This document shows, piece after piece, positions 1 to 8,647 of a stretch of 64,000 bases of DNA. The notes beneath the pieces were generated by a model, which did no database searches, was not told the origin of the DNA, and saw nothing but the letters and a program-made list of their open reading frames with translations. The stretch lies in NCBI RefSeq assembly GCF_022812285.1, contig NZ_CP093300.1:3472001-3536000 (forward strand), read 5' to 3'. The first letter of the stretch is position 1; the number at the start of each line of letters is the position of its first letter. The position numbers and the translations under genes were made by a program. The stretch comes from Alkalihalobacillus sp. LMS39. GTDB lineage: Bacteria > Bacillota > Bacilli > Bacillales > Bacillaceae_F.

Positions 1-600
1 CTGAAGCAAGCTTGTCCATTATCATCTATATCACATGTTGTACCAGAGACAACCTATCATTTATTGCAGGAATATTATGAGAAATACAATATTTTTCATA
101 ATTGGGAACATTATTATCCGTTACTTAAATATCGCCTGCTCACCCTTTCTAATGAACAACTTGAAGCTATTTATGAAGGAGAAGAAGGACTTCATCATCG
201 CTTAAAAAAACATTGTCAAGCAGCACAATCTTTTTCGGAGTTTATGACGCTTGTAAAAACAAAACGATATACATGGAATCGAATTCAACGTTATTGCTTA
301 CATATCCTAACAAATACGACAAAAGAAGAAATTGAAGAAGCAACAAAAGGAGATCTTCCCTATATCCGCATTTTAGGGATGTCAGAACAAGGTCGGCAAT
401 ATTTAAATATAACAAAAAAAAGAATTGTCATTCCGATGATTACAAGACCAACTGAGATTAACCACCCCTTATTATCGATTGATAAACGAGCAACTGCTTG
501 TTATGCATTAGCATATCCGCCTGAAAAACAAGCGGATGCTTTACATGAAGATTACGCAACCCCTCCGATTCAAATTAAACAAGAGAGCCATCCGTTCTAG
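1..600 (+). CDS. ylbM: TmcAL/YlbM C-terminal part (tRNA cytidine acetate ligase), 5' truncated by window
   Basis: The reading frame is open from base 1 and stops with TAG at 598-600, so about 199 C-terminal residues are present; the B. subtilis protein has about 415. The N-terminal nucleotidyltransferase-like domain lies outside the window. The family (TmcAL) acetylates the wobble cytidine of elongator tRNA-Met using acetate and ATP in the cytoplasm. Assignment rests on the YlbM-like C-terminal helical sequence (for example KRYTWNRIQRYCLHIL) and on the neighbours ylbL, ylbK and ylbJ in the expected order. It is convergent with ylbL and shares a terminator with it. Confidence 0.85.
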   Translation: MKQACPLSSISHVVPETTYHLLQEYYEKYNIFHNWEHYYPLLKYRLLTLSNEQLEAIYEGEEGLHHRLKKHCQAAQSFSEFMTLVKTKRYTWNRIQRYCLHILTNTTKEEIEEATKGDLPYIRILGMSEQGRQYLNITKKRIVIPMITRPTEINHPLLSIDKRATACYALAYPPEKQADALHEDYATPPIQIKQESHPF

Positions 601-621
601 CATCGGATAGCTCTCTTGTTT
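580..621. terminator. Bidirectional terminator between ylbM and ylbL
   Basis: A stem is formed by CAAGAGAGCCATCCG and CGGATAGCTCTCTTG around a short loop, with A-rich and T-rich flanks on the two sides. It spans the stop codon of ylbM and ends at the stop codon of ylbL, so it can serve both convergent genes. Confidence 0.85.
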
Positions 622-1673
622 TACTGTCTTGGGGATAAATTTTGAAGAAATTCTAACGCTTCATCAAATGTTTCTACACCAATGATTTTTGTTTTTGTGC
701 GAATTTCTTCTGCTGTTTTTGTCGCTTCCTCATAATTTGAATCTTCCCTGTCTCCTTCTTTTGGAACAAAGAAATAATCGACACCAGCTTTATGGGCAGC
801 AACCACTTTTTGTTCTACCCCGCCAATTCGACCAACATTTCCCTCTTCATTAATCGTCCCTGTACCAGCAATTTGATACCCTTTCGTTATATCTTCTTCT
901 ACTAATTGATTATAAATTTCAAGTGAAAACATTAATCCAGCCGAAGGTCCCCCTATTTTCGATACATCAATCGTTACATTAGGATCATATGAGATTGTTC
1001 GATTAACAACAGGGTAAAGAATACCTAATCCTGATCGTTCCTCCCCACCACTAACTTCTTTTGGAAATGGAGCCGTTGTCGTCATGACCTCAAGTGTTTT
1101 TCCATCTCGAGTAATTGATAAATGAATGTCCTCTCCATTTTCACTTTCGCCTACTTCTTCATTCAATTGCTCAATCGATATGACCTTTTCACCATTTACC
1201 GATGTAATTCGATCTCCGGGTAGTAAGACTTTTTCAGCAGGCATTCCTTCAATAAAGGAGGAAACCATAATCCCATGATACTCTATCGAAATGTTTTTAT
1301 TTGCTCTTTCATAAGCGACCATTTTGGCTGCCTCTTGAGAGCTTTGCATCATCATTGCTTGTCGATGAAAATATTCTTCATCCGTTTCTTCTGGTCCAAC
1401 AATTTGCTCTTCTGGGATAATTTCTCGAAAATCACTTAAATGGGCCCACGCGTAGAAATAAGCGTTTGCTTTTCCCATTTTTACAGTCGTTAACATAAAC
1501 GACCCATTTTCTTCTTTAAAGCCACCTTCTACATCAATCACGGGGGCTAATGTTTTCGCTTCTCCAGGTTGAGTATAATAAAAAGGAAGTTGATAGAAAT
1601 GCAATAATAGTAAAATCACTAGGACAATCCAGCGCTTACGAAGTTTTGACTTTTTCTTTTGTTCAATGACCAT
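621..1673 (-). CDS. ylbL: YlbL/DdcP-like membrane-anchored PDZ-Lon (S16) serine protease
   Basis: About 350 aa. An N-terminal membrane anchor (about residues 13-33) is followed by a PDZ domain in the middle and a Lon-type S16 protease domain at the C-terminus. The Ser-Lys dyad is visible: Ser in GGPSAGLMF (about residue 244) and Lys in GGVEQKVVAA (about residue 289). In B. subtilis YlbL (DdcP) helps remove the cell-division inhibitor YneA after DNA repair, acting outside the membrane. I chose ATG at 1673 rather than an upstream in-frame start at 1700, because GGAAGGGG lies 10 bases before it and it falls just after the ylbK stop. It is translated from an operon with ylbK. Confidence 0.92.
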   Translation of the reverse strand: MVIEQKKKSKLRKRWIVLVILLLLHFYQLPFYYTQPGEAKTLAPVIDVEGGFKEENGSFMLTTVKMGKANAYFYAWAHLSDFREIIPEEQIVGPEETDEEYFHRQAMMMQSSQEAAKMVAYERANKNISIEYHGIMVSSFIEGMPAEKVLLPGDRITSVNGEKVISIEQLNEEVGESENGEDIHLSITRDGKTLEVMTTTAPFPKEVSGGEERSGLGILYPVVNRTISYDPNVTIDVSKIGGPSAGLMFSLEIYNQLVEEDITKGYQIAGTGTINEEGNVGRIGGVEQKVVAAHKAGVDYFFVPKEGDREDSNYEEATKTAEEIRTKTKIIGVETFDEALEFLQNLSPRQ

Positions 1674-1677
1674 TGCT

Positions 1678-2457
1678 TTATTTCCCCTTCCAATTTTCAA
1701 TTTCAGCTTTTATTTTTGGAAGTTGCTTTCTTGCTTCTTCCTCTCCTAGTGCGATGTATTCTTCTACATTTGTAAAAGCAATCGAACTTGCTTGCCTAAT
1801 CATCGGTTTCATCATAATGTTAGCATCAATCTCTTCTTTACGAACCATTTCTCTTTCCATGATGTCTAGTGTTTGTAATATTACATCATAAATGGATTGG
1901 ATTTCTTTTTCAACTTGAAAATAGGAAACATCAACTGCAATCGTAATATCAGCGCCCATTTCTTTAGTAAGCGCAACAGGAACCCGGTCAATCACTCCAC
2001 CATCAACTAGAAGACGATTGTCCATTTTGATAGGAACAAAGATACCAGGTATAGAGATACTCGCTCGAACAGCTTCTGGTAATGAGCCTTCTTTAAAGAC
2101 AACTCGTTCTCCTGTTCTTAAATCCGTTGCCACCATCCATACAGAAGGACTTAAGTCTTCAATCCTTTTTCCTTTTGATAACACTCTAATTAATTCTGTC
2201 ACTTTCTTTCCTGTGACAAACCCCATTTTTGGCACTGTAAAATCAACATAATATTTTCTCCTAAATAATGTTGCGAATCGTTCAAGATTAGGAATCGAGT
2301 GACCTACCCCATATAAAGCACCGACAAGAGCGCCCATACTACTTCCTGCTATGTAATCAATTGGGATCTTCTCTTCGGTTAATACATTTAAAACTCCAAT
2401 ATGTGCAAACCCTCTTGCTCCACCAGATCCGAGGGCTAATCCAATTTTTGGTCTCAC
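1678..2457 (-). CDS. ylbK: YlbK, patatin-like phospholipase family (RssA/NTE type)
   Basis: 259 aa, cytoplasmic patatin-like hydrolase. The glycine-rich oxyanion loop GSGGARG is at residues 10-16, the nucleophile elbow GSSMG at 38-42 (Ser40), and the catalytic Asp in VDGG at 151-154, so the Ser-Asp dyad is complete. The family hydrolyses acyl esters of phospholipids or lysophospholipids; the true substrate of YlbK is not known to me. The start is GTG with GGAGG a few bases upstream. The ylbL start follows its stop within about 5 bases, indicating one transcript. Confidence 0.92.
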   Translation of the reverse strand: MRPKIGLALGSGGARGFAHIGVLNVLTEEKIPIDYIAGSSMGALVGALYGVGHSIPNLERFATLFRRKYYVDFTVPKMGFVTGKKVTELIRVLSKGKRIEDLSPSVWMVATDLRTGERVVFKEGSLPEAVRASISIPGIFVPIKMDNRLLVDGGVIDRVPVALTKEMGADITIAVDVSYFQVEKEIQSIYDVILQTLDIMEREMVRKEEIDANIMMKPMIRQASSIAFTNVEEYIALGEEEARKQLPKIKAEIENWKGK

Positions 2458-2500
2458 TGTTACTCCCTCCTATCATACGACTACAAGTCTGTGTTTTCAA

Positions 2501-2531
2501 TCATATGGTCTAAATTGCCGGACTATACGTA
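2501..2531 (+). promoter_or_regulatory. Possible SigE-type promoter of ylbJ
   Basis: TCATATG (2501-2507) resembles the SigE -35 box, and TATACG (about 2524-2529) partly matches the -10 box CATACANT after about 16 bases. ylbJ belongs to the SigE regulon in B. subtilis, which motivated the search. The -10 match is poor, so this is tentative. Confidence 0.3.
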
Positions 2532-2580
2532 TATTGATTAATGGGACATGTTTTAATCTTTATAATAGGGGGCAAAGCAA

Positions 2581-3798
2581 GTGAATCCATCAAAATTAAA
2601 AACAATCGCTCTAGCCACACTTGCCATTTTTCTAGCGGCCTCACTAATGATCTTTCCACAAGAATCACTGGACGCTTCCATACGTGGTTTAACAATGTGG
2701 TGGGACGTAGTATTCCCATCATTACTTCCTTTTTTTATTGTTTCTGAATTATTAATTGGATTTGGTGTCGTAACTTTTTTAGGAACGATTTTAGAGCGTT
2801 TTATGAGACCTTTATTTAAAGTTCCTGGTGAAGGAGGGTTCGTCTGGGCCATGGGATTAGCCTCTGGTTATCCCGCAGGAGCCAAACTTACCGCCAGACT
2901 ACGCCAAGAAAAAAAATTAACACAAATTGAAGCAGAACGTTTAGTTACGTTTACAAACTCCTCAAACCCACTCTTTATTTTTGGCGCGATTGCCGTTGGA
3001 TTTTTTCATAACCCAACATTAGGCATTATTTTAGCATTATCCCATTATTTAGGGAATATATGTGTAGGAATATGTATGAGATTTCATGGATACTCAAAAG
3101 AAAAAACAATGAAGAAAAGTACTCCTCCCCCTTTTTCTTTTAAGAAATCTCTTCAAGCTCTTCATGAGGAGCGAATTCGGGATGGGAGACCACTAGGGAA
3201 ATTACTTGGAGATGCAGTCCAATCATCCGTCAATACATTATTGATGATCGGCGGATTTATTATTTTATTTTCTGTGTTAAACAAGCTGTTAAGCTTAATT
3301 GAAGTCACCCATATATTATCAGTTGTCTTGTCCGGTATTCTTGCCATCTTTCATATACCAACTGAACTGAGTGTCCCGTTAATCTCAGGATTATTTGAAA
3401 TTACCCTTGGTGGACAAATGGCAAGTAATGTTGAAAATGCAACTTTATTTCAAAAAGCTGTTGTGATGAGCTTTATTTTAGCGTTTAGTGGATTTTCTGT
3501 TCAAGCTCAAGTAGGAAGTATTTTAGCAGAAACAGATATTCGTTTTAAACCATACTTTATCGCAAGAATATTACACGGATTTCTTGCTGCTTTTTTCACT
3601 GTTATTTTTTGGAACCCACTTTACGTAAACCAAGTGACAACAGAGCATCCAGCAGCTGTTCCTGTTTTCTTGCAGGAGCAATCTTATTCATGGTTTGTTG
3701 AAGGGTGGTCCTACTTGCTTCAATACGGGTCAGCTTTCACCCTTGTTTGCTTATGTTTATATGTGTTTATTCGCATGCGCCGCATGTCCTATCAATAA
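2581..3798 (+). CDS. ylbJ: YlbJ, sporulation integral membrane protein
   Basis: 405 aa polytopic membrane protein with nucleoside-transporter 'Gate' type sequence; about eight hydrophobic segments are visible, plus a conserved G-Y-P-x-G-A-K motif (about residue 98). In B. subtilis YlbJ is made in the mother cell under SigE and is needed for heat-resistant spores. The start is GTG at 2581 preceded by AGGGGGC. It is divergent from ylbK. The stop codon TAA coincides with the start of a copy of the dispersed intergenic repeat, followed by a terminator shared with coaD. Confidence 0.93.
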   Translation: MNPSKLKTIALATLAIFLAASLMIFPQESLDASIRGLTMWWDVVFPSLLPFFIVSELLIGFGVVTFLGTILERFMRPLFKVPGEGGFVWAMGLASGYPAGAKLTARLRQEKKLTQIEAERLVTFTNSSNPLFIFGAIAVGFFHNPTLGIILALSHYLGNICVGICMRFHGYSKEKTMKKSTPPPFSFKKSLQALHEERIRDGRPLGKLLGDAVQSSVNTLLMIGGFIILFSVLNKLLSLIEVTHILSVVLSGILAIFHIPTELSVPLISGLFEITLGGQMASNVENATLFQKAVVMSFILAFSGFSVQAQVGSILAETDIRFKPYFIARILHGFLAAFFTVIFWNPLYVNQVTTEHPAAVPVFLQEQSYSWFVEGWSYLLQYGSAFTLVCLCLYVFIRMRRMSYQ

Positions 3799-3913
3799 GC
3801 CTACGAAAAACGCGGAGCGTCTTTTCTTTCAATCGAAGTGCGGAGCCTTCGCTCTTCTTGAAATAGCTTTCAAAGCTTCACTGCTACACCAAAATTTTTA
3901 TACTCTTTAAAAA
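3796..3913 (+). repeat. Dispersed stop-codon-associated repeat, copy A
   Basis: The copy begins at the ylbJ stop (TAAG, then GAAAAACGCGGAGCGTC). It continues through AAGTGCGGAGCC, AAAGCTTCACTGCTACACC and AAAATTTTTATAC and ends in an A-run. A 5-base insertion (cctac) separates TAAG from GAAAAACG. Eight other copies share these blocks in the same order and on the same strand. Confidence 0.9.
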
Positions 3914-3957
3914 AAGATGTCCAAAGAGTCTCTTGACTCTTTAAGACATCTTTTTTT
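3909..3957. terminator. Bidirectional terminator between ylbJ and coaD
   Basis: A long stem: AAAAAAAGATGTC pairs with GACATCTTTTTTT, with an inner AAAGAGTC/GACTCTTT stem. T-runs lie on both strands. It directly follows repeat copy A. Confidence 0.9.
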
Positions 3958-3962
3958 CATCT

Positions 3963-4460
<498 letters not shown>

Positions 4461-5030
4461 TTATGTATCAATTCTATTGTATATTGAAATCGTTGTATCT
4501 CCATATGTTTCTGTTCGAGCACATTGTAGAGATTCAATGATATTTGGCAACACAACATTATGGTCATGTTCAACCATAATCATCCCATCATGACGTAAGA
4601 GCTGATTGAGTGCAATAAATGTCAGGTCACGCTGTAGCTGCTGTTTTGCATAGGGAGGATCCAAAAAGATACAAGAAAATTGTATATCTCTTTTCACGAG
4701 GGCCTTTAATGCTCTTGAAGCTTCATTTCGATAAACTTCTACTTTCTCTTCATAATTACAGCGCTTAACATTATCCTTTATAACATCTACCGCTTTTTTT
4801 TGTTGGTCTACAAAAATGACCCGTTCCATGCCTCGACTTAGAGCTTCAATACCTAAACTACCACTACCACCATATAAATCTAACGCTATACCGCCGTTAA
4901 AATACGGCCCAATTATATTAAAGATCGCTTCCTTTACTTTATCTGTCGTTGGTCTTGTCATTGTTCCTGGAACCGCTTTAATTGGTTTTCCTTTATGCTC
5001 ACCTGATATGACTCTCAAAGTAGATGTCAC
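4461..5030 (-). CDS. rsmD: RsmD, 16S rRNA (guanine966-N2)-methyltransferase
   Basis: 189 aa SAM-dependent methyltransferase. RPTTDKVKEA (26-35) and the SAM-binding DLYGGSGSLG (51-60) are present, as is the catalytic DPPY (124-127) typical of N2-guanine methyltransferases. It methylates 16S rRNA in the small subunit. The start is GTG at 5030 with AAAGG just upstream. A ~400-base gene-free region lies upstream and may hold a structured leader or small RNA. Known as ylbH in B. subtilis. Confidence 0.95.
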   Translation of the reverse strand: MTSTLRVISGEHKGKPIKAVPGTMTRPTTDKVKEAIFNIIGPYFNGGIALDLYGGSGSLGIEALSRGMERVIFVDQQKKAVDVIKDNVKRCNYEEKVEVYRNEASRALKALVKRDIQFSCIFLDPPYAKQQLQRDLTFIALNQLLRHDGMIMVEHDHNVVLPNIIESLQCARTETYGDTTISIYNRIDT

Positions 5031-5201
5031 CTAACCTTTGACTTATATTATCCTTCCTTATCCTATCATAAAACTCTAAAAACATTAACAACATTCAAAT
5101 GGGATAGCTTATTATATCATCTTCCCTTTTCATACAGAAAATTTTCCAAACAGACGTATAGATTTTTAGTCACTGGCGATACTAGGAGTAGCAACATTCA
5201 A

Positions 5202-5243
5202 TCAATGTTGCGACAACCGCGGAGAAGGCTTACGTTTCCCCAT
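5202..5243 (-). CDS. Possible 13-aa leader peptide upstream of rsmD
   Basis: ATG at 5243 encodes MGKRKPSPRLSQH and stops with TGA. GGAGG sits 8 bases before the ATG, which is ideal spacing. In-frame ATGs exist upstream (27-residue version) but lack such a ribosome site. It would be translated only if the - strand promoter at 5350-5378 is used. The strong ribosome site is the reverse of the + strand anti-SD-like sequence, so it may be coincidental. Confidence 0.25.
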   Translation of the reverse strand: MGKRKPSPRLSQH

Positions 5244-5305
5244 AAGTTCTTCCTCCGGTTTCTCCTCTCCCATAGCCTTGTACATACTGAGTATGTTGTA
5301 GGGCA

Positions 5306-5338
5306 CCTCGCAAGAATTTCTTGCGAGGATTTTTTTTT
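5306..5338 (+). terminator. Strong intrinsic terminator with no + strand gene before it
   Basis: Perfect 9-bp stem CCTCGCAAG/CTTGCGAGG with a 5-base loop, followed by A and nine T. The nearest upstream genes are both on the - strand, so this implies an unannotated + transcript or a terminator belonging to a small RNA. Confidence 0.75.
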
Positions 5339-5349
5339 GTGATATTATA

Positions 5350-5378
5350 ATACTAGATTTGCGTACAGTTTTTGTAAA
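5350..5378 (-). promoter_or_regulatory. Possible SigA promoter directed toward rsmD-coaD
   Basis: On the - strand TTTACA (5373-5378) and TAGTAT (5350-5355) are separated by 17 bases. Transcription from here would give rsmD a leader of about 310 nt with the 9-bp hairpin near its 5' end. Confidence 0.4.
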
Positions 5379-5427
5379 GCAAGTCATATCGCTAATATAA
5401 GAGCCAAATAGAAAAAGGAGCTATCCT

Positions 5428-5817
5428 ATGATTCAACGATTTATTGAAATAGGGGAAGGGTACTCTGACCTTTATGAATTAATTGAAATTGCTAATACAA
5501 ACAATCACCGGATCGACAAACTAATTTGCTTACAGACGATAAAGGATGAGAAGCAAATGTGCTCCTTTGTCGTAACATTACACCCTGCCTCTCCAGGTCA
5601 TGTTTATCCTTTATACATATGTAGAGAAGGTATACCGCATTTTTCATGGAAGGAAACAAATCGTTACACACTGTTTACTTCACTCGCATCTAAACTGCAA
5701 AAAGAAATCTATACTCTTGACGTTCGACATTCAAGTTCATTTCAAGAAAAAGATTTATATTATAGTTATCTCATTGGGGTTCTTAGAATGAATCGCATCA
5801 TTCCACCATTACAATAG
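5428..5817 (+). CDS. Conserved Bacillaceae protein of unknown function (DUF7147-like)
   Basis: 129 aa, soluble, with no signal peptide or membrane segment. It matches from memory a Bacillaceae family now called DUF7147 (earlier often mislabelled methylthioribose kinase), starting MIQRFIEIGEGYSDLYELIE and holding a central LYICREGIPHFSW stretch. No catalytic motif is visible and the kinase label is not supported by its size. AAAGGAG precedes the ATG. It is convergent with the MFS gene; a weak hairpin GGAAGC/GCTTCC lies between them. Confidence 0.7.
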   Translation: MIQRFIEIGEGYSDLYELIEIANTNNHRIDKLICLQTIKDEKQMCSFVVTLHPASPGHVYPLYICREGIPHFSWKETNRYTLFTSLASKLQKEIYTLDVRHSSSFQEKDLYYSYLIGVLRMNRIIPPLQ

Positions 5818-5837
5818 CAGTGCAAAGAGGAAGCCAT

Positions 5838-7079
5838 CTATTTTTGATGAGCTTCCACTTTATTATGATTTCTCTGCATATCGGCTGTACTTTTCCCTTC
5901 CGTAATAGGAAATACTTTCGCTTTCATTACAATGATAGCAAGAAACAATATAAAGCTAGCACTAATAAATAACCCTCTTATTCCAATGATATTAACGATT
6001 ATACCACCAAGCATTGGTCCAAGCATCGTTCCTAAATACATCGCACTATTTGAAAACCCATATGTTCGACTTTCCATCCCTTTTGGAGCATAGTGCCGAA
6101 TTAAAGTATTCACAGCAGGCAATAATCCTCCTAAACAAAGTCCAAGTAAAAAGCGTAAACAAATTAATTGCCAGAGCTCCACAACAAATGCTTGCGGAAT
6201 AGAAAAGATAGCTACACCAAGCAATGAATAAAAGAGAACATGCTGTGCTCCTTTTTTATCACTTACTTTTCCAAGCTGTGGAGAAGCAATCATATTTGCA
6301 AATCCCATTACAGACACGGCAACCCCTGCATAAAAAGCGACATTCGCTTCTGTCGTTAATTCTTGAACAAATAAAGATAGTAATGGATTTACTCCCATTA
6401 TGGCGAGTTGAATAAAGAAAACAATGCAATATAACGATAAGATTGGTCCTTTTGTTGCTATTGTTTTAAAATCTTGAATTGTATTTGTCTTTTCCATACC
6501 CGGAGCTGGGGTAAATTCTTCTTTCACAAAAAAGAGAACCACAAAAGCAGCAAGTAAAATGACAGCACCTGTTACAAAAAAGATCATGCGATAACCAAAT
6601 GCTTGTGCCAGTAACCCACCAAATAAGGGGCCACATATGGCGCCTGAAACCGCCCCAGATTGTAATATTCCAAGTGCATACCCTACACGTTCTTTCGGTG
6701 TATTCGTTGATACAAGTCCGATTGAGGCAGGTATAAACCCTGAAATCACACCGTTTGCTAGCCTTAGAAGAAGTAATGAAACGGGTCCAACTGCAAATCC
6801 AGTTAAACTAAGGACAATCGCCATTCCAAAGCCAGACCGTAAAATCATTGATTTTCTTCCATACTTATCTGCCATTCTCCCCCAAAAAGGGGAAAATAAA
6901 AAGGCCGTTAAAAAGTTTGCCCCAAAAATAACCCCTGCCCATATGGCAACTTTATCTGGGTCCGTTACTCCTAACTCTTGTAAATATAAAGGCAAAAACG
7001 GAATAATCATCGTCATTGCTGCTATAACTAAAAATTGACTTACAACTAAAATAGCTAAGTTTCTTTTCCACAACTTCAT
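5838..7079 (-). CDS. MFS transporter, drug:H+ antiporter-1 (DHA1) type
   Basis: 413 aa with 12 predicted membrane helices. Loop 2-3 motif A is visible as GRMADKYGRK (about 67-76). Motif C of drug/proton antiporters is in helix 5 (SGAVSGAICGPLFGG, about 142-156), which favours an exporter. The substrate cannot be told from sequence. It is not part of the conserved ylb core and separates rsmD from ylbG here, so it is an accessory insertion. The C-terminus is a short charged tail. Confidence 0.88.
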   Translation of the reverse strand: MKLWKRNLAILVVSQFLVIAAMTMIIPFLPLYLQELGVTDPDKVAIWAGVIFGANFLTAFLFSPFWGRMADKYGRKSMILRSGFGMAIVLSLTGFAVGPVSLLLLRLANGVISGFIPASIGLVSTNTPKERVGYALGILQSGAVSGAICGPLFGGLLAQAFGYRMIFFVTGAVILLAAFVVLFFVKEEFTPAPGMEKTNTIQDFKTIATKGPILSLYCIVFFIQLAIMGVNPLLSLFVQELTTEANVAFYAGVAVSVMGFANMIASPQLGKVSDKKGAQHVLFYSLLGVAIFSIPQAFVVELWQLICLRFLLGLCLGGLLPAVNTLIRHYAPKGMESRTYGFSNSAMYLGTMLGPMLGGIIVNIIGIRGLFISASFILFLAIIVMKAKVFPITEGKSTADMQRNHNKVEAHQK

Positions 7080-7298
7080 GATATTTCACTTCCTTATTCG
7101 TCATCTATTATATATTTCGAATGCCGAAATAATCAATTCGACTAACGTAAGGTATCAAAGTAGAAAAGATAAAAATTGTCTTGTTTTCTTAATATTTCTT
7201 CTCAATTCTCAAAGATTCAAATGTTATCCTAAAGGAATGGAACGCAAAAATAAGGTGCGAGAGCGATTCCCCCTATCAATACTTAAAAGACCTAAGTA

Positions 7299-7334
7299 AA
7301 AATGCCTTTGAGAACAATGTCTCAAAGGCATTTA
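7299..7334. terminator. Terminator of ylbG
   Basis: 14-bp stem AAATGCCTTTGAGA/TCTCAAAGGCATTT overlapping the ylbG stop, with a T-run on the - strand side. Confidence 0.85.
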
Positions 7335-7610
7335 TAACCCCATGCGGTAATCATATTCTTTTGCTTTATCGGGTTTTGCATTTTGATACTCCGTTTTAAT
7401 AAATGGTCTCATCGAAACGTTTACACTTTTGACAAAATGAAATGATTCCAACTTTTCAACGGTTGTTGAAACTTTATTTTGATCACAATATAATATAACA
7501 TACTTCATTTTTTTTGAAACATAATGGACATTTCCATATTTTCGTAATTGTCTAGCATACTTTAAAGAATGTAACCAAACGGCGATTCCTTGCCTTTCAC
7601 TAACAACCAT
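7332..7610 (-). CDS. ylbG: YlbG, DUF2129 family
   Basis: 92 aa, close to the 90 aa of B. subtilis YlbG. Small soluble protein of the DUF2129 family, function not established. Segments typical of the family are the N-terminal RQGIAVWLHSLKYARQLRKYG and the C-terminal RPFIKTEYQNAKPDKAKEYDYR region. A good AAAGGAG lies upstream. In B. subtilis it lies next to ylbF; here an extra gene (7720) lies between them. Confidence 0.93.
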   Translation of the reverse strand: MVVSERQGIAVWLHSLKYARQLRKYGNVHYVSKKMKYVILYCDQNKVSTTVEKLESFHFVKSVNVSMRPFIKTEYQNAKPDKAKEYDYRMGL

Positions 7611-7719
7611 GATTTTTTCTCCTTTGTCCTATCTTGAATCTGGTTACCACTAGTCTAGCATGTTCATTCTTAACGAGCAATAGCATTTGTACTCAAGTTG
7701 ACGAAAAGGTGGTGAGCTT

Positions 7720-8037
7720 TTGCTTACGCAAATTTGGTCGTTCTTTTTAGATGAATTAGAAAACGAACATTCAGCAATCACATCTGTCATAAAAAAAGAT
7801 CGAGCACAAATCCCATTCGTATACATTACAACAAAGGAACCGATATCCTTGAAGAAACTGAATTCACATATTAAAGTAGTTGGGACTCGTGCTATGAAGG
7901 GGAAACGGATGAATATGGACCTTCATTTTGTAAGGCAACAAGAAAACTTGTATGTCTACCGAATACGTTTTCTAGTTCCTAATGAAAAGATGTTTTGTTG
8001 CGGTAACGGTTGTTTCGATTGCATTCGTTTTACATAG
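7720..8037 (+). CDS. Hypothetical protein with C-terminal CCGNGCFDC cysteine cluster
   Basis: 105 aa, start TTG at 7720 with AAGGTGGTG upstream. No membrane segment. The C-terminus carries CCGNGCFDCIRF, a cysteine cluster resembling the CCGxGCxxC motif of the 'oxidoreductase-like' family, which suggests metal or redox binding. The rest is not recognised. It is divergent from ylbG and convergent with ylbF, whose own C-terminus is also cysteine-rich. An imperfect terminator-like hairpin follows at 8053-8097. Confidence 0.65.
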   Translation: MLTQIWSFFLDELENEHSAITSVIKKDRAQIPFVYITTKEPISLKKLNSHIKVVGTRAMKGKRMNMDLHFVRQQENLYVYRIRFLVPNEKMFCCGNGCFDCIRFT

Positions 8038-8052
8038 TGTATATAGATAGAG

Positions 8053-8097
8053 AAGACCACTGAAAAAGGATGGTTTCCCTTTTTCAGCGGCCTTCTC
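8053..8097 (+). terminator. Terminator-like hairpin after the 7720 gene
   Basis: Imperfect long stem (GAAGACCACTGAAAAAGG pairing with CCCTTTTTCAGCGGCCTTC) followed by a pyrimidine-rich tract. Confidence 0.55.
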
Positions 8098-8162
8098 TTC
8101 CTTGAGTACATCCAGCTGTTTCCAGCAAAAAGTCGCGTATATTCAGACTGAATTATCGTCGT

Positions 8163-8603
8163 TTATTTACATCCGCAGCCGCCACCAGTACTACATCCTC
8201 CACTACATGACATACTATCGAAATAAGGGTTTCCAGTTGGAACTTTAATATGTTCAGAAACTTCATGAGCAATAATTTGACTGATTTCATTTAGCAATTG
8301 CTCTAGTTCTGTTTCTGCTTTTTTAAAGTTTGACACGGTTTGCTCACTATCCATTGCCCGTTTCGCTACCCGAATCTCCGTTGAAACAACATCATAATCT
8401 GGATGATACTTCCCGAAACGTTGCACTTCCTCATAACGATCTTTCCATTCGTTAAATTGGCGAATGAGCGTTTGAGCTTTTTTATCTTGTAACAATTTAT
8501 GTCTACATTGCTGATAATGAACAAAAGTATCTGAAGCAATAATCATATCTGATAATATTGCAGCTTCTTCTATAATATCAACAGATGTCATCGTCGTAAT
8601 CAT
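8163..8603 (-). CDS. ylbF: YlbF/RicF, Fe-S protein of the Y-complex
   Basis: 146 aa from ATG at 8603, which has AGGAGGTG seven bases upstream; an upstream in-frame ATG at 8633 has no ribosome site. YlbF works with YmcA and YaaT in the Y-complex, which carries 4Fe-4S clusters and directs RNase Y mRNA maturation, affecting competence, biofilm and sporulation. The helical core contains VQRFGKYHPDY, conserved in the family, and KVPTGNPYFD. The C-terminal Cys tail (C133, C137, C143, C145) matches the metal-binding end of RicF. Confidence 0.93.
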   Translation of the reverse strand: MITTMTSVDIIEEAAILSDMIIASDTFVHYQQCRHKLLQDKKAQTLIRQFNEWKDRYEEVQRFGKYHPDYDVVSTEIRVAKRAMDSEQTVSNFKKAETELEQLLNEISQIIAHEVSEHIKVPTGNPYFDSMSCSGGCSTGGGCGCK

Positions 8604-8647
8604 AGTGATGCACCTCCTGAACTCATTATACACGAATTCACATGAAA

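Larger units (their letters stand above)
5140..5338. ncRNA. Unassigned structured RNA region between rsmD and the 5428 gene
   Basis: On + it reads as a possible ~150-190 nt transcript. It has a hairpin GCAACATT (5191-5198)/AATGTTGC (5204-5211) and possible long-range pairs (AAGGCT/AGCCTT, GGAGAA/TTCTCC). C-rich stretches that look like anti-Shine-Dalgarno (TTTCCCC, TTCCTCC, TCTCCTCTCCC) are followed by a textbook terminator CCTCGCAAG/CTTGCGAGG plus T9 at 5306-5338. No convincing + promoter was found. On - the same bases could be a leader for rsmD-coaD carrying a 13-codon ORF at 5202-5243. I do not recognise it. Confidence 0.4.

Noticed and set aside
7237-7299. Small ORF MERKNKVRERFPLSILKRPK
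   Set aside because: AAAGGA lies only one or two bases before the ATG, too close for initiation, and there is no sign of conservation.
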